In this document: positions 36,881-45,097 of the stretch, piece by piece | Layout of the letters: each line of letters begins with the position of its first letter | Position numbering within the stretch: the stretch's first letter is position 1 | NCBI RefSeq assembly: GCF_030440515.1 | Contig: NZ_CP076543.1 | Span: 2,728,001 to 2,792,000 of the forward strand | Reading direction: 5' to 3' | Length of the DNA stretch: 64,000 nucleotides | DNA from: Streptomyces xanthophaeus | Lineage (GTDB): Bacteria; Actinomycetota; Actinomycetes; Streptomycetales; Streptomycetaceae | Notes under the pieces: generated by a model | What the model saw: the letters and a program-made list of their open reading frames with translations, nothing else | What the model was told of the DNA's origin: nothing | Database searches by the model: none | Translations under genes and position numbers: made by a program

Positions 36881-38857
36881 CTACGGCGCCGCCGGCCGCG
36901 GGGCCTTGACCTGGAGCCACTTCGCCACCGAGGGCGTCCCGTCGGCGTCCGTCACGAACAGCATGTACCAGCCCGGCGGCACCAGCGTCGGGTCCTGCGG
37001 CACCTCGACCGTGACCGAGTCGTCCGTCCGGGTCAGCCCGAGCTCGATCGAGCGCTGCTCCACGTCCGTGGTGTGCGTGACCGCGCTCGGCCGCATCAGA
37101 CGGGCCCGCTCGATCCGCTCCGGGTGCGCGGCGGCGAAGGTGGCCCGCCCGTCCGCGCCGGCCTCCTCGGGCCCTTCGCCCAGGACGGGTCGCCGGGCCG
37201 GGTCCCGGTAGAGGTACGGGGGCGAGTACACCTCCAGCCGGTGCTCGAACTTGCCGAGCCTGGTGTTGTCCTTGTCGGCGAAGAGCGGGTCCGATCCGAA
37301 GGTCGCCACCCGCCCGTCGGGCAGCAGCAGCGCCTCGGAGTGGTAGTTGCGGCCCACGGTCGGATCGGCGGCGGCCACGAAGGAGTCGGTGCGCGGGTAG
37401 TAGAACTGCGCCTTGTGGATGTCGCTGGCGCTGCGGCCGCGGTAGTCGGCGGAGCCGCCCGTGGTGAAGACCGAGTCGTCCGGCAGCAGCACGCTGCTCA
37501 GGTAGCGGGTGGCGCGCGGCAGCCGCGCCGAGGACCGGAAGACCGGGTTGTCCTCCTTCAGGTCCACGATCGCGGTCCGGCTGGACGAGAGCCTGGACTC
37601 ACCGACCCCGCCGCCTCCGAGGACCATCACCCGCTGGTCCTGGGCGGGCGGCAGCAGGAGCGAGGAGGAGGTCTCCAGCCGGTCCGGCTCCGCGAGTCCG
37701 CCCACCTTCTTGAACTCGTTGGTCTCCAGGTCCCACACACCCGGCTCGCGCCCCTTGGTCTTCGGGCCGTAGCCCGCGTTGGAGCCGGTGTAGAGGAGCT
37801 TGCCGCCCTGCACGAGGAAGAGCGCGGGATAGGTCGGGAAGTAGTGGAAGGGGGCCTTCGACCACTTCTTCGTCCGCGGGTCGTAGTACTCGTTGTCGCC
37901 GGGCACGACGTCGCCCACGTCGTTGAGCCCGGAGACCGCGAGCACCCGGCCGTCCTGCAGGGTCACGAGGGTCGGGTACCAGCGGGCGTCGCTCATCGGG
38001 TCGACGCGCAGGTACTTCTCCGCCACCGGGTCGAACTCGTAGGCCGACTTGATGCCCTGGAAGTCCTGTTTGTCGGCGCTCAGCCGCTCCGCGAGTCCGT
38101 AGACGTTGTCGGCGTCCTTGCCGGTCAGCCCGATCACCTCGTACTGCGCGGCCTCCGTCGTCAGCCCCTCGGCGCCGGGCTTCACCGCCTCCACGAAGAC
38201 CCGCGACTCGGCGGCGACCACGGTGGTCCGCCACGGCATGACCTGCCCGCCGCGCCCGTAGGTGATCTCGAACTTCTTCCTGGCCTTCGGCACGACCACG
38301 TCGAACTTCGCCTCGTACTCCACCCCGGACGGAGACCGGAACCGGGTGCCCTTGCGCAGCTTGACGGCCTTGTCGGGGTTCTCGTTCTTGACCCGCATCC
38401 GGCCTCCCGCCCGGGTGACCTTCCCGTGGAGGACCTCGTAGCGGGCGGTGCCGCCGGCCACCAGGAGCCGCCCGTCGGGCAGCTGGCTGTGCCCGGCGCA
38501 GAAGAAGTCCTCCGGCGTCGGGATCTTCTTGAAGCTGTCGTCCTCCGGGTCCCACAGGACGGTCTCGAAGGTCCCCTTGTCGAAGTTCTTCTGGTTGTTG
38601 CCGCTGCCTGCGATGAGCAGCACCTTGCCCGTGTGCAGCAGGGCCGCGTGCATGGCGTTGATCCGGTACTCCTCGGGGAGCCCGATGAGGCCCCACGACC
38701 CGTACTGGATCCGGTAGCTGGTCTGCCCGATCTTGTACGCGTGGTACTTGTCCTCGGCGAAGGAGATCGCGGCGGGCGCGTTGAGCGCGACCAGGACCAG
38801 CACGGCGGCGGCGCCCAGGGCGGTCTTCTTGAACTTCTTCGACGGCCGGTAGTCCAT
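36881..38857 (-). CDS. glxA: GlxA radical copper oxidase
   Basis: 658 aa. An N-terminal membrane anchor (~12-34) precedes a kelch-propeller oxidase and a C-terminal galactose-oxidase-like domain (DUF1929). Probable cofactor residues by motif: C120 (FFCAGH) and Y140 (GGTARYE) for the Cys-Tyr crosslink, Y505-H506 (RNYHSEALLLPDGRV), and H595 (AVTHTTD) as copper ligands; W293 (ARWYPT) may be the second-sphere tryptophan. GlxA modifies the glycan made by CslA at hyphal tips and needs copper delivered outside the cell. It starts 2 bp after the cslA stop, so the two are coupled. Confidence 0.92.
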   Translation of the reverse strand: MDYRPSKKFKKTALGAAAVLVLVALNAPAAISFAEDKYHAYKIGQTSYRIQYGSWGLIGLPEEYRINAMHAALLHTGKVLLIAGSGNNQKNFDKGTFETVLWDPEDDSFKKIPTPEDFFCAGHSQLPDGRLLVAGGTARYEVLHGKVTRAGGRMRVKNENPDKAVKLRKGTRFRSPSGVEYEAKFDVVVPKARKKFEITYGRGGQVMPWRTTVVAAESRVFVEAVKPGAEGLTTEAAQYEVIGLTGKDADNVYGLAERLSADKQDFQGIKSAYEFDPVAEKYLRVDPMSDARWYPTLVTLQDGRVLAVSGLNDVGDVVPGDNEYYDPRTKKWSKAPFHYFPTYPALFLVQGGKLLYTGSNAGYGPKTKGREPGVWDLETNEFKKVGGLAEPDRLETSSSLLLPPAQDQRVMVLGGGGVGESRLSSSRTAIVDLKEDNPVFRSSARLPRATRYLSSVLLPDDSVFTTGGSADYRGRSASDIHKAQFYYPRTDSFVAAADPTVGRNYHSEALLLPDGRVATFGSDPLFADKDNTRLGKFEHRLEVYSPPYLYRDPARRPVLGEGPEEAGADGRATFAAAHPERIERARLMRPSAVTHTTDVEQRSIELGLTRTDDSVTVEVPQDPTLVPPGWYMLFVTDADGTPSVAKWLQVKAPRPAAP

Positions 38858-38859
38858 GC

Positions 38860-40620
38860 TCAGTTCCCTCCTGTGGCGCGGACGTACGCCGGCTCCTCAC
38901 CCGGCTCGGAGCCTCCGTCCGCCCCGCCCCCGGATGCCGGCCGGCGACGCGTCACGCACCACACGGCGACCGGGGCGAGCGCGATGGCCAGTGCCAGCAC
39001 CGCCCAGACGCGCATGGCGACGTGGGTGTGGTCGAAGCGGACGGAGGCCAGCAGCGAGACGATCAGGACGGCGGCCCAGAAGAGGTGGATGCGGAAGGTC
39101 ATCAGCCGGTCAGGGCTGGCGTCACCGCCTTTGGGGGTGACGACGAATCGGCCCTCGGTGCGCAGCACCGCCGAGCCGAGTGACCTGAGGTAGACGGGCG
39201 CACAGACGGCGGACAGGGCCATGCCCGCGACTCCGCCGGAGCCGGCCGGTTCGTGGGGCGAGACGTTGTGGCGGCGGTTCCACAGGTAGAGGCCCACCTG
39301 GAGGGCGGCCGCGTCGGCGTAGAGCATCAGCCAGACCTTGGAGGAGACCTGGGTGCCGGAGGCGCCGAACCACAGGAAGAGGGCGCAGCTGAGGACGCCG
39401 AGCAGCCAGTTCACGGCGGTCATCGGGTAGTAGACGAGCATGAGCGTGTAGTTGAGCCGGCGCCCGGCGGGCATCGTGAACAGGCTCTTGCGGTACTGCT
39501 TGAACAGGGTCTCGTAGGTGCCCCGCGACCAGCGCAGCTGCTGGGTGAAGAGGTCGGTCCAGGAGGCGGGTCCCTCACCGACGGCCAGCACGTCGGGGGT
39601 GTAGACGGAACGCCAGAACCGCCCCGTGGCCGGGTTCCTGCTGCGGTGGAGCTCGAAGCCGGTGGCCATGTCCTCGGTGATGGAGTCGTAGAGTCCGCCG
39701 ATCTGGCGCAGGGCGCTGATCCGTACGGTGTTGTTGGTGCCGACGAACATGGGGGCGCCGTACCGGTTGCCGGCGCGCTGGATCAGGGCGTGGAAGAGGT
39801 ACTGCTGGGACTCGGCGGCCTTGGTGACGGCCTCGGTGTAGTTGCCGTAGACCTGCGGGCCGACGACGAAGGCGACGTCGGGGTCGCGGAAGAAGCCGAG
39901 CATCCGCTCCAGGTAGTTGGCGAGCGGGACGTGGTCGGTGTCGACGGAGGCGAAGAACTCGTAGTCGTCGCCGTGGCGCGCGAGCCACGAGTTGTAGTTG
40001 CCGTGCTTGGTCTTCGCCCGGTGGGCGCCCTTCGCCGTGTTCCACTCGGGCACTCCCTTGCGGGTGAAGTGCCGTACGCCGAGCTTCGCGCACAGGGCGC
40101 GGGCCTCGGGGTCGTCGCCCTCGTCCAGCAGCCATACGTCCAGCGGCCCGTCGTGGCGGACGCGCCGCGCTCCCTGGAGGGTGGCCCGCACCATGGCGAG
40201 GGGCTCCTTGCCGGGGACGTAGGTCGTCAGGAACGCGACGCGGGTGCCGGGCTCGGCCGGTACGGGGACGGGGTCGCAGGCGGCCATCGTGGCGTGGGCG
40301 ATCGACACGACGTTGACCAGCGTGAACAGCATGATCAGCGCGATCGAGCAGAGCATCATGGCATCGCAGACGATCAGCCAGCGGGCGGCACCCTCCCGGA
40401 CGGTCCAGTGGGTGGGCCAGACCAGGTAGAGCAGCAGTCCGGCCGCGGCCACCGGGGCGAGCGTCATGAGGGCGATCGCCCGTATTCGGGTGCGGACCTC
40501 CTCGCGCGAGAGCAGGGAGCGGTACTCCACCCGGTGGACGCCGTCGGGGCCGGGAGCCGGCTGCGCGAACGGGCCGGCGAGGCGGCTGTGCGTCTCGTAG
40601 TCGAAGCCTTCCGGCGCCAC
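38860..40620 (-). CDS. cslA: CslA, cellulose synthase-like glycosyltransferase
   Basis: 586 aa from GTG 40620 (GGGAGG upstream); an upstream GTG at 40656 lacks a site. GT2 family. Two membrane segments near ~55-110 are followed by a cytoplasmic catalytic domain: DEGDD, SVDTDH (DxD), TEDMATGF (TED), and QQLRWSRGTYE (QxxRW), then four or more further membrane segments. It makes a beta-glucan at growing tips. In Streptomyces CslA interacts with DivIVA and is needed for aerial development and mycelial clumping. First gene of the cslA-glxA operon. Confidence 0.93.
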   Translation of the reverse strand: MAPEGFDYETHSRLAGPFAQPAPGPDGVHRVEYRSLLSREEVRTRIRAIALMTLAPVAAAGLLLYLVWPTHWTVREGAARWLIVCDAMMLCSIALIMLFTLVNVVSIAHATMAACDPVPVPAEPGTRVAFLTTYVPGKEPLAMVRATLQGARRVRHDGPLDVWLLDEGDDPEARALCAKLGVRHFTRKGVPEWNTAKGAHRAKTKHGNYNSWLARHGDDYEFFASVDTDHVPLANYLERMLGFFRDPDVAFVVGPQVYGNYTEAVTKAAESQQYLFHALIQRAGNRYGAPMFVGTNNTVRISALRQIGGLYDSITEDMATGFELHRSRNPATGRFWRSVYTPDVLAVGEGPASWTDLFTQQLRWSRGTYETLFKQYRKSLFTMPAGRRLNYTLMLVYYPMTAVNWLLGVLSCALFLWFGASGTQVSSKVWLMLYADAAALQVGLYLWNRRHNVSPHEPAGSGGVAGMALSAVCAPVYLRSLGSAVLRTEGRFVVTPKGGDASPDRLMTFRIHLFWAAVLIVSLLASVRFDHTHVAMRVWAVLALAIALAPVAVWCVTRRRPASGGGADGGSEPGEEPAYVRATGGN

Positions 40621-40791
40621 GGTCCCTCCCGGTGCTCGATCCCGAGGCCTGTACACACACGAAAGGCGACGAACCCGGTCGTGTCGAACGGGGATCGGCC
40701 GACCGGGCGGTCCTGCTTCAGGTCCGGGGCCGCAGGGCCGTACGGGTGATGCGCGCGGTCGGCGCGGCGGCGCGGCCCGCGACGGCCCGGG

Positions 40792-41421
40792 TCAGCGGGT
40801 GCCGCGCCGCAGGCCGTGCCGCACCACGCGCTGGCTCAGGGAGCCGAGGCCCTCCAGCACGGTGGCCAGCCCGGCGAGCTGTTCCAGCGCGGCGAGCGCG
40901 CTGCCGGCGCCCGTCGGGTCCACCCCTTCGTACAGCTCGATGCCGATGAAGGAGGCGGCCGTGGCCCGGGCCAGCCCGGCCGGGTCGGCGTACCCGTCCA
41001 GCGGGGTCGCCGCCAGCAGCCGGGCGAGGACCTTCTCCAGCTCCTCGATCCACAGCCCGAGCCCGTCGGCGGTGGCGGCGGCCAGGACGGGTGAGGTCTG
41101 GCCGGCGGCCAGCAGCTGCCCGAGCAGGGCCACGTTCCCGGCGGCCCGTTCCTCCTCGTGCATGGCGCGGGCGAACTCCAGCAGTTCGGCGAGGCTGCCC
41201 AGGGCGGCGAGCCGGTCGCGGTAGCGGGCCACCCGCTGTTCGGCGCCGTACCGGCAGGCCGCGGCGAGCAGCTCGTCCACGGAACCGAAGTGGTAGAAGA
41301 TCAGGCCCTGGCCGACCCCGGCGGTGGCCGCGACGGTGCGGGCGGAGGCCTTGGCGATGCCCTGCTCGGCCAGGGTGCGCAGGGCCCCTTCGAGCAGCTT
41401 CTCCTTGGTGGCGGCGCTCAT
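40792..41421 (-). CDS. TetR family regulator of the DUF4166 operon
   Basis: 209 aa. The DNA-binding domain is at ~5-50 (KEKLLEGALRTLAEQGIAKASARTVAATAGVGQGLIFYHFGSVDELL). Last gene of a three-gene operon; its ATG overlaps the preceding stop (ATGA, 41418-41421). Two identical palindromes stand upstream of the operon, so it very likely represses its own operon. Ligand unknown. Confidence 0.88.
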   Translation of the reverse strand: MSAATKEKLLEGALRTLAEQGIAKASARTVAATAGVGQGLIFYHFGSVDELLAAACRYGAEQRVARYRDRLAALGSLAELLEFARAMHEEERAAGNVALLGQLLAAGQTSPVLAAATADGLGLWIEELEKVLARLLAATPLDGYADPAGLARATAASFIGIELYEGVDPTGAGSALAALEQLAGLATVLEGLGSLSQRVVRHGLRRGTR

Positions 41422-42107
41422 GCCCGGACCTCCTCGCGGACCGGCCGCAGGTCGCCGCAGAGCCCGCTCGCCCAGCGGTCGCGGGCGTCGACGTACTCCG
41501 CGGTGAAGGAGCCCTCGTAGCCGAAGAGCGGTCCGAAGCGGCGGTTGACCACCCGTACCCGGATCCGGAACCGGCCGGTGGTCTCGTCGAAGGACTCGCG
41601 GACCTCGGCGTCGCCGCCGATCAGGTCGGGGACGCGGACGTCGACGGGCCCCTCGCGGAAGCGGTGTTCACCGGAGCGGATGAGCAGCGAGCCGTCGGGC
41701 TCGGCGCTCATGTGGAGGTCGCTGGCGAGGTGCTGGTGGGTGCCCAGGTAGTCGAGGACGCAGTCGCGTTCGGGGCTGTGGACCATCGTGGCGTCGAAGC
41801 GGTGGGCTCCGCCGGGCAGCTGGAAGGTCCGTACGAACGTGACGGTCTCGCGCCCGAAGGAGTCGCGGTAGGGGAGGTTCTCGATGACGAAGGGGACGTT
41901 GCGCCCCTCGCGCGGCACCAGGATGTTCCGCATACCGCCGAGCCGGAGGAAGGGCTTCACATAACCGGGGCCGTGCCATATCCGCTCCATGGTGCCGCGG
42001 CCGATGCAGCCCTCGCCGCTCGCGAGCCCCACCGAGAAGCGGCGCTGGATCTGCGGGTGCAGGCGGTCGAACCCGGCGCCCATGTGGGCCCGGAAGATGG
42101 AGGTCAT
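41418..42107 (-). CDS. DUF4166 protein
   Basis: 229 aa. Recognised by the N-terminal pattern FRAHMGAGFDRLHPQIQRRFSV and by GIGRGTM-like CIGRGTMERIWHG, FLRLGGMRNILVPREGRNVPFVIENLPYRDSFGRETV. It appears to be a soluble, beta-rich protein without a signal peptide. Coupled at both ends by ATGA overlaps (42104-42107 and 41418-41421). Function of the family is unknown to me. Confidence 0.82.
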   Translation of the reverse strand: MTSIFRAHMGAGFDRLHPQIQRRFSVGLASGEGCIGRGTMERIWHGPGYVKPFLRLGGMRNILVPREGRNVPFVIENLPYRDSFGRETVTFVRTFQLPGGAHRFDATMVHSPERDCVLDYLGTHQHLASDLHMSAEPDGSLLIRSGEHRFREGPVDVRVPDLIGGDAEVRESFDETTGRFRIRVRVVNRRFGPLFGYEGSFTAEYVDARDRWASGLCGDLRPVREEVRA

Positions 42108-42802
42108 GACGGCTCCAGGGTGCTGAGCAGGCGGGGCTCGGAGGCGGGGGTGCGGCCGGGCGGGGTGCGCAGGCAGCGGCGGGCGGCCGGGGTGCCGGGC
42201 AGCGGCGGCAGCAGCAGGGCGGCGGCCAGGACGAACAGGGCGGCCGGCAGCGGCGCGTACACCAGGGCGGCGGCCGGGAGCAGTACGCGCAGGGCGCTCT
42301 CGCCGATCGCGCGGGCGAGGGCGTGGCGGGGGGTGGTCCCGCGTTCGCACCACAGCCGGAGCCGGTCGAAGGACCAGGCGGTGGCCCAGCCCATGAGCGG
42401 GCGGAACACCAGCCGGTCGGCGAGGGCGCCGAAGCGGCCCCAGCGCGGGCGGTAGTCGTATCCGGTGAGGAAGCGGATCCCGTCGGGGCCGGGGACGTAG
42501 CGCCAGTACCCGCTGCCCTCGGCGAGCAGCGACAGCGGGTGCTCCGAGGCGAATCGCAGGGCGGAGACCCGGGTGCCGTCGGCCCGGTGGCGTTCCCCGG
42601 CGGAGATCCCGGTCCCGTCGACGGAGAGGAACGGCAGCACGCGGGTCGCGTACCGGAACCGCTGGGGTTCGCCCTCGGCGCGCGGGAGGTAGCCGATGGA
42701 GGTGAACCGCAGGTCCCACCGCTGGTGCTGCGCCGGGTCCTGGCTGCGCTCCCAGAGCTCGTCCATCCCGACCCGGATCCGGGTTTCGACGTACAGGCCC
42801 AT
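42104..42802 (-). CDS. SRPBCC-like protein with C-terminal membrane segments
   Basis: 232 aa from ATG 42802 (GGGGGGTGGG upstream). Residues 1-~140 look like a START/SRPBCC lipid- or polyketide-binding fold (MGLYVETRIRVGMDELWERSQDPAQHQRWDLRFTSI in outline). Residues ~175-215 hold a hydrophobic hairpin (LLPAAALVYAPLPAALFVLAAALLLPPLPG). A membrane-tethered hydrophobic ligand binder is likely. First gene of the operon under the twin palindromes. Confidence 0.75.
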   Translation of the reverse strand: MGLYVETRIRVGMDELWERSQDPAQHQRWDLRFTSIGYLPRAEGEPQRFRYATRVLPFLSVDGTGISAGERHRADGTRVSALRFASEHPLSLLAEGSGYWRYVPGPDGIRFLTGYDYRPRWGRFGALADRLVFRPLMGWATAWSFDRLRLWCERGTTPRHALARAIGESALRVLLPAAALVYAPLPAALFVLAAALLLPPLPGTPAARRCLRTPPGRTPASEPRLLSTLEPS

Positions 42803-42822
42803 CCCACCCCCCGATTCACGAC

Positions 42823-42838
42823 TTGAGCGATCGCTCAA
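42823..42838. promoter_or_regulatory. TetR operator copy 1
   Basis: Perfect 16-bp palindrome TTGAGCGATCGCTCAA, 21 bp before the operon's first ATG. Confidence 0.8.
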
Positions 42839-42856
42839 CCGGCACCTTAGGGGAAG

Positions 42857-42872
42857 TTGAGCGATCGCTCAA
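42857..42872. promoter_or_regulatory. TetR operator copy 2
   Basis: Identical 16-bp palindrome, centre-to-centre 34 bp from copy 1 (about three helical turns). Confidence 0.8.
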
Positions 42873-42902
42873 ACCATGTCCGCGTGGCTCCCGGGTATAC
42901 GG

Positions 42903-42934
42903 AAGCGCCCCCGGCCTGCGGGCCGGGGGCGCTT
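42903..42934 (-). terminator. Terminator of the DUF3817/MTH1187 pair
   Basis: AAGCGCCCCCGGCC pairs perfectly with GGCCGGGGGCGCTT around loop TGCG, 38 bp past the stop at 42973 on the minus strand. Confidence 0.85.
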
Positions 42935-42972
42935 TCGGAAATACGGGTGGAAGTCGGACCGGTGAGGGCGGG

Positions 42973-43269
42973 TCAGCCCTCGGCCAGGTGCCGCTCCACC
43001 GTCTCGACCTTGGAGGTGATCCCGTCGTGGACCCCGGGGCGGATGTCGGCCTTCAGGATGAAGGAGACGCGCGGCGCCCGCTCCTCGACGGCCGCCACCG
43101 CGCGCCGGACGACGTCCATGACCTGGTCCCAGTCCCCTTCCACGGTCGTGAACATCGCATCGGTGCGGTTCGGCAGTCCGGACTCGCGGACCACCCGGAC
43201 CGCGTCGGCGACGTACTCGCCGACCTCTTCACCGACCCCCAGCGGGGTCACCGAGAACGCGACGATCAT
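42973..43269 (-). CDS. MTH1187-family thiamine-binding protein
   Basis: 98 aa, a small ferredoxin-like fold: [32 protein letters not shown] at the start, [16 protein letters not shown] in the middle. This family (UPF0045/MTH1187/YkoF-like) binds thiamine. The start ATG overlaps the stop of the DUF3817 gene by ATGA (43266-43269). Cytoplasmic. Confidence 0.9.
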   Translation of the reverse strand: MIVAFSVTPLGVGEEVGEYVADAVRVVRESGLPNRTDAMFTTVEGDWDQVMDVVRRAVAAVEERAPRVSFILKADIRPGVHDGITSKVETVERHLAEG

Positions 43270-43610
43270 GCGCCGGCCGCCTCGCGCGCCCGGGCCGCGA
43301 TGACGCTGTCGCCCTCGTCGCGCTTGAGGAGCTTGTCGCCGTAGAGCCCGCCGAAGGGCACCAGCGCGAGCACGAAGAAGAGGAGGACCTTCTTGACGGG
43401 CCACTTCGCCTTGTTCCAGACGTCCAGCAGGAAGACCGCGTACAGGACGAACAGGATCCCGTGGATGACGCCCAGCGGCATCATCAGGTAATCGATGTCC
43501 GAGACCCGGCTCAGCAGCGAGCCGAAGATCAGCAGGGCCGGGAACGACAGCGCCTCCGGAACGGAGACGAGGCGCAGTCGGTGCAGTGCGGAGGCGGTCT
43601 TGATGTCCAC
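43266..43610 (-). CDS. DUF3817 small membrane protein, second copy
   Basis: 114 aa from GTG 43610 (GAAGG upstream). Three membrane segments ([65 protein letters not shown]). [12 protein letters not shown] parallels KARWPFGKMLW of the copy at 32336. It carries a C-terminal basic/acidic tail. Translationally coupled to the thiamine-binding protein gene. Confidence 0.88.
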   Translation of the reverse strand: MDIKTASALHRLRLVSVPEALSFPALLIFGSLLSRVSDIDYLMMPLGVIHGILFVLYAVFLLDVWNKAKWPVKKVLLFFVLALVPFGGLYGDKLLKRDEGDSVIAARAREAAGA

Positions 43611-43808
43611 GTGGAACCTTCGGGGTGGAGGCCAGGGTCCCTCCCAGTGTCTCAGTCGCTTTACGGGATCTTGACCCGGCCCCTCCCCCGCCGCGGCCTC
43701 CGCGGGCGGGCCGGGACGCCCGCGCGGTCGCACCGATATCTCCCGGGTGTGGCATATATCAGCCACGGGGCCCTGTTCGGGGTCGCCCGCTGCCGATAAC
43801 GTCTTCCC

Positions 43809-44447
43809 GTGGCTCAGTTCCGACTCCAAGGCAGCAAGGTGCTGGCCGTCGACCTGACCGGGGATGCCGTGAAAGCGAAGAACGGCTCCATGGTCGCGTA
43901 CGACGGGCAGATGGCCTTCAAGAAGATGACCGGCGGCGGCGAAGGCCTCCGCGGCATGGTGACCCGCCGGCTGACCGGCGAACAGATGACAGTGATGGAA
44001 GTGCAGGGGCACGGCACCTGCTTCTTCGCCGACCGTGCGAGCGAGATCAACCTGGTCAACCTGCGCGGCGAGAAGCTCTACGTCGAGTCCAGCAACCTGC
44101 TGTGCACCGACGCCGGTCTGCGCACCGGCACCACCTTCACCGGCCTGCGCGGCGCGACGACGGGCAACGGCCTGTTCACCACGACCGTCGAGGGCTCGGG
44201 CCAGGCCGCGATCATGTCCGACGGCCCGGCCGTGGTGCTGCGCGTGAGCGCCCAGTACCCGCTGTCCGTCGACCCCGGCGCGTACATCGCGCACACGGGC
44301 AACCTCCAGCAGTCCTTCCAGTCCGGTGTGAACTTCCGCACACTCATCGGCGAGGGCTCCGGCGAGGCGTTCCAGATCCGCTTCGAGGGCGAGGGCCTGG
44401 TCTACGTGCAGCCCAGCGAGCGCAACACCGTCGGGGGCGACATCTGA
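43809..44447 (+). CDS. AIM24-family protein, first of three
   Basis: 212 aa beta-rich AIM24/TerD-like-associated fold: MAQFRLQGSKVLAVDLTGDAVKAKNGSMVAYDG, FFADRASEINLVNLRGEKLYVESSNLLC, SGQAAIMSDGPAVVL, VDPGAYIAHTGNL, GEGSGEAFQIRFEGEGLVYVQPSE. GTG start with no ribosome binding site; GATAAC ends 8 bases before it, so the mRNA is probably leaderless. The next gene starts inside its stop codon (TGATG). In fungi Aim24 is mitochondrial; bacterial roles are unclear. Confidence 0.85.
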   Translation: MAQFRLQGSKVLAVDLTGDAVKAKNGSMVAYDGQMAFKKMTGGGEGLRGMVTRRLTGEQMTVMEVQGHGTCFFADRASEINLVNLRGEKLYVESSNLLCTDAGLRTGTTFTGLRGATTGNGLFTTTVEGSGQAAIMSDGPAVVLRVSAQYPLSVDPGAYIAHTGNLQQSFQSGVNFRTLIGEGSGEAFQIRFEGEGLVYVQPSERNTVGGDI

Positions 44448-45097
44448 TGCCGTTCCGCGAGATCAACTCGAAGATGGTCGAGGCCCAGGTGATCCCGGGT
44501 CAGAAGATGTACAGCCAGCGCGGCGCCATGCTCGCGTACCGCGGTGAGGTCTCCTTCACCCCGAGCCTGACCGGCGGTCAGGGCGGGGTCATGGGCATGA
44601 TCGGGCGCCGGGTGGCGAACGAGCAGACCCCGCTGATGGCGGTCGAGGGCAGCGGCACCGTGATGTTCGGCCACGGCGGCCACCACATCCAGGTCATCAA
44701 CCTGACCGGCGAGACCCTCTACGTCGAGGCCGACCGGCTGCTCGCCTTCGACGGCACCCTCCAGCAGGGCACGATGTTCATGGGCTCCCAGGGCGGGGTC
44801 ATGGGCATGGTCCGCGGCCAGGTGACCGGCCAGGGCCTCTTCACCACCACCCTCAAGGGCCACGGCTCCGTCGCCGTGATGGCCCACGGCGGGGTCATCG
44901 AGCTGCCGATCACCCCGCAGCGCCCGGTCCACGTGGACCCGCAGGCGTACGTCGCCCACCACGGTGACGTGCGCAACAAGCTCTCCACCGCGCTCGGCTG
45001 GCGGGACATGGTGGGGCGCGGCTCGGGCGAGGCGTTCCAGCTGGAGCTGTCCGGCCAGGGCGCGGTGTACGTACAGGCCTCCGAGGAGAAGCTGTGA
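44447..45097 (+). CDS. AIM24-family protein, second of three
   Basis: 216 aa, paralogue of the previous gene: MPFREINSKMVEAQVIPGQKMYSQRGAMLAYRG, HIQVINLTGETLYVEADRLLAFDG, VDPQAYVAHHGDV, GRGSGEAFQLELSGQGAVYVQASEEKL. Two GGQGGVMGM/SQGGVMGM loops are unusually Gly/Met-rich. The ATG shares one base with the preceding stop, and its own stop overlaps the next GTG (GTGA). Confidence 0.87.
   Translation: MPFREINSKMVEAQVIPGQKMYSQRGAMLAYRGEVSFTPSLTGGQGGVMGMIGRRVANEQTPLMAVEGSGTVMFGHGGHHIQVINLTGETLYVEADRLLAFDGTLQQGTMFMGSQGGVMGMVRGQVTGQGLFTTTLKGHGSVAVMAHGGVIELPITPQRPVHVDPQAYVAHHGDVRNKLSTALGWRDMVGRGSGEAFQLELSGQGAVYVQASEEKL

Noticed and set aside
42823..42872. The paired TTGAGCGATCGCTCAA sites as ends of a mobile element
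   Set aside because: Only 18 bp lie between them and they are at a promoter; operators explain them better.
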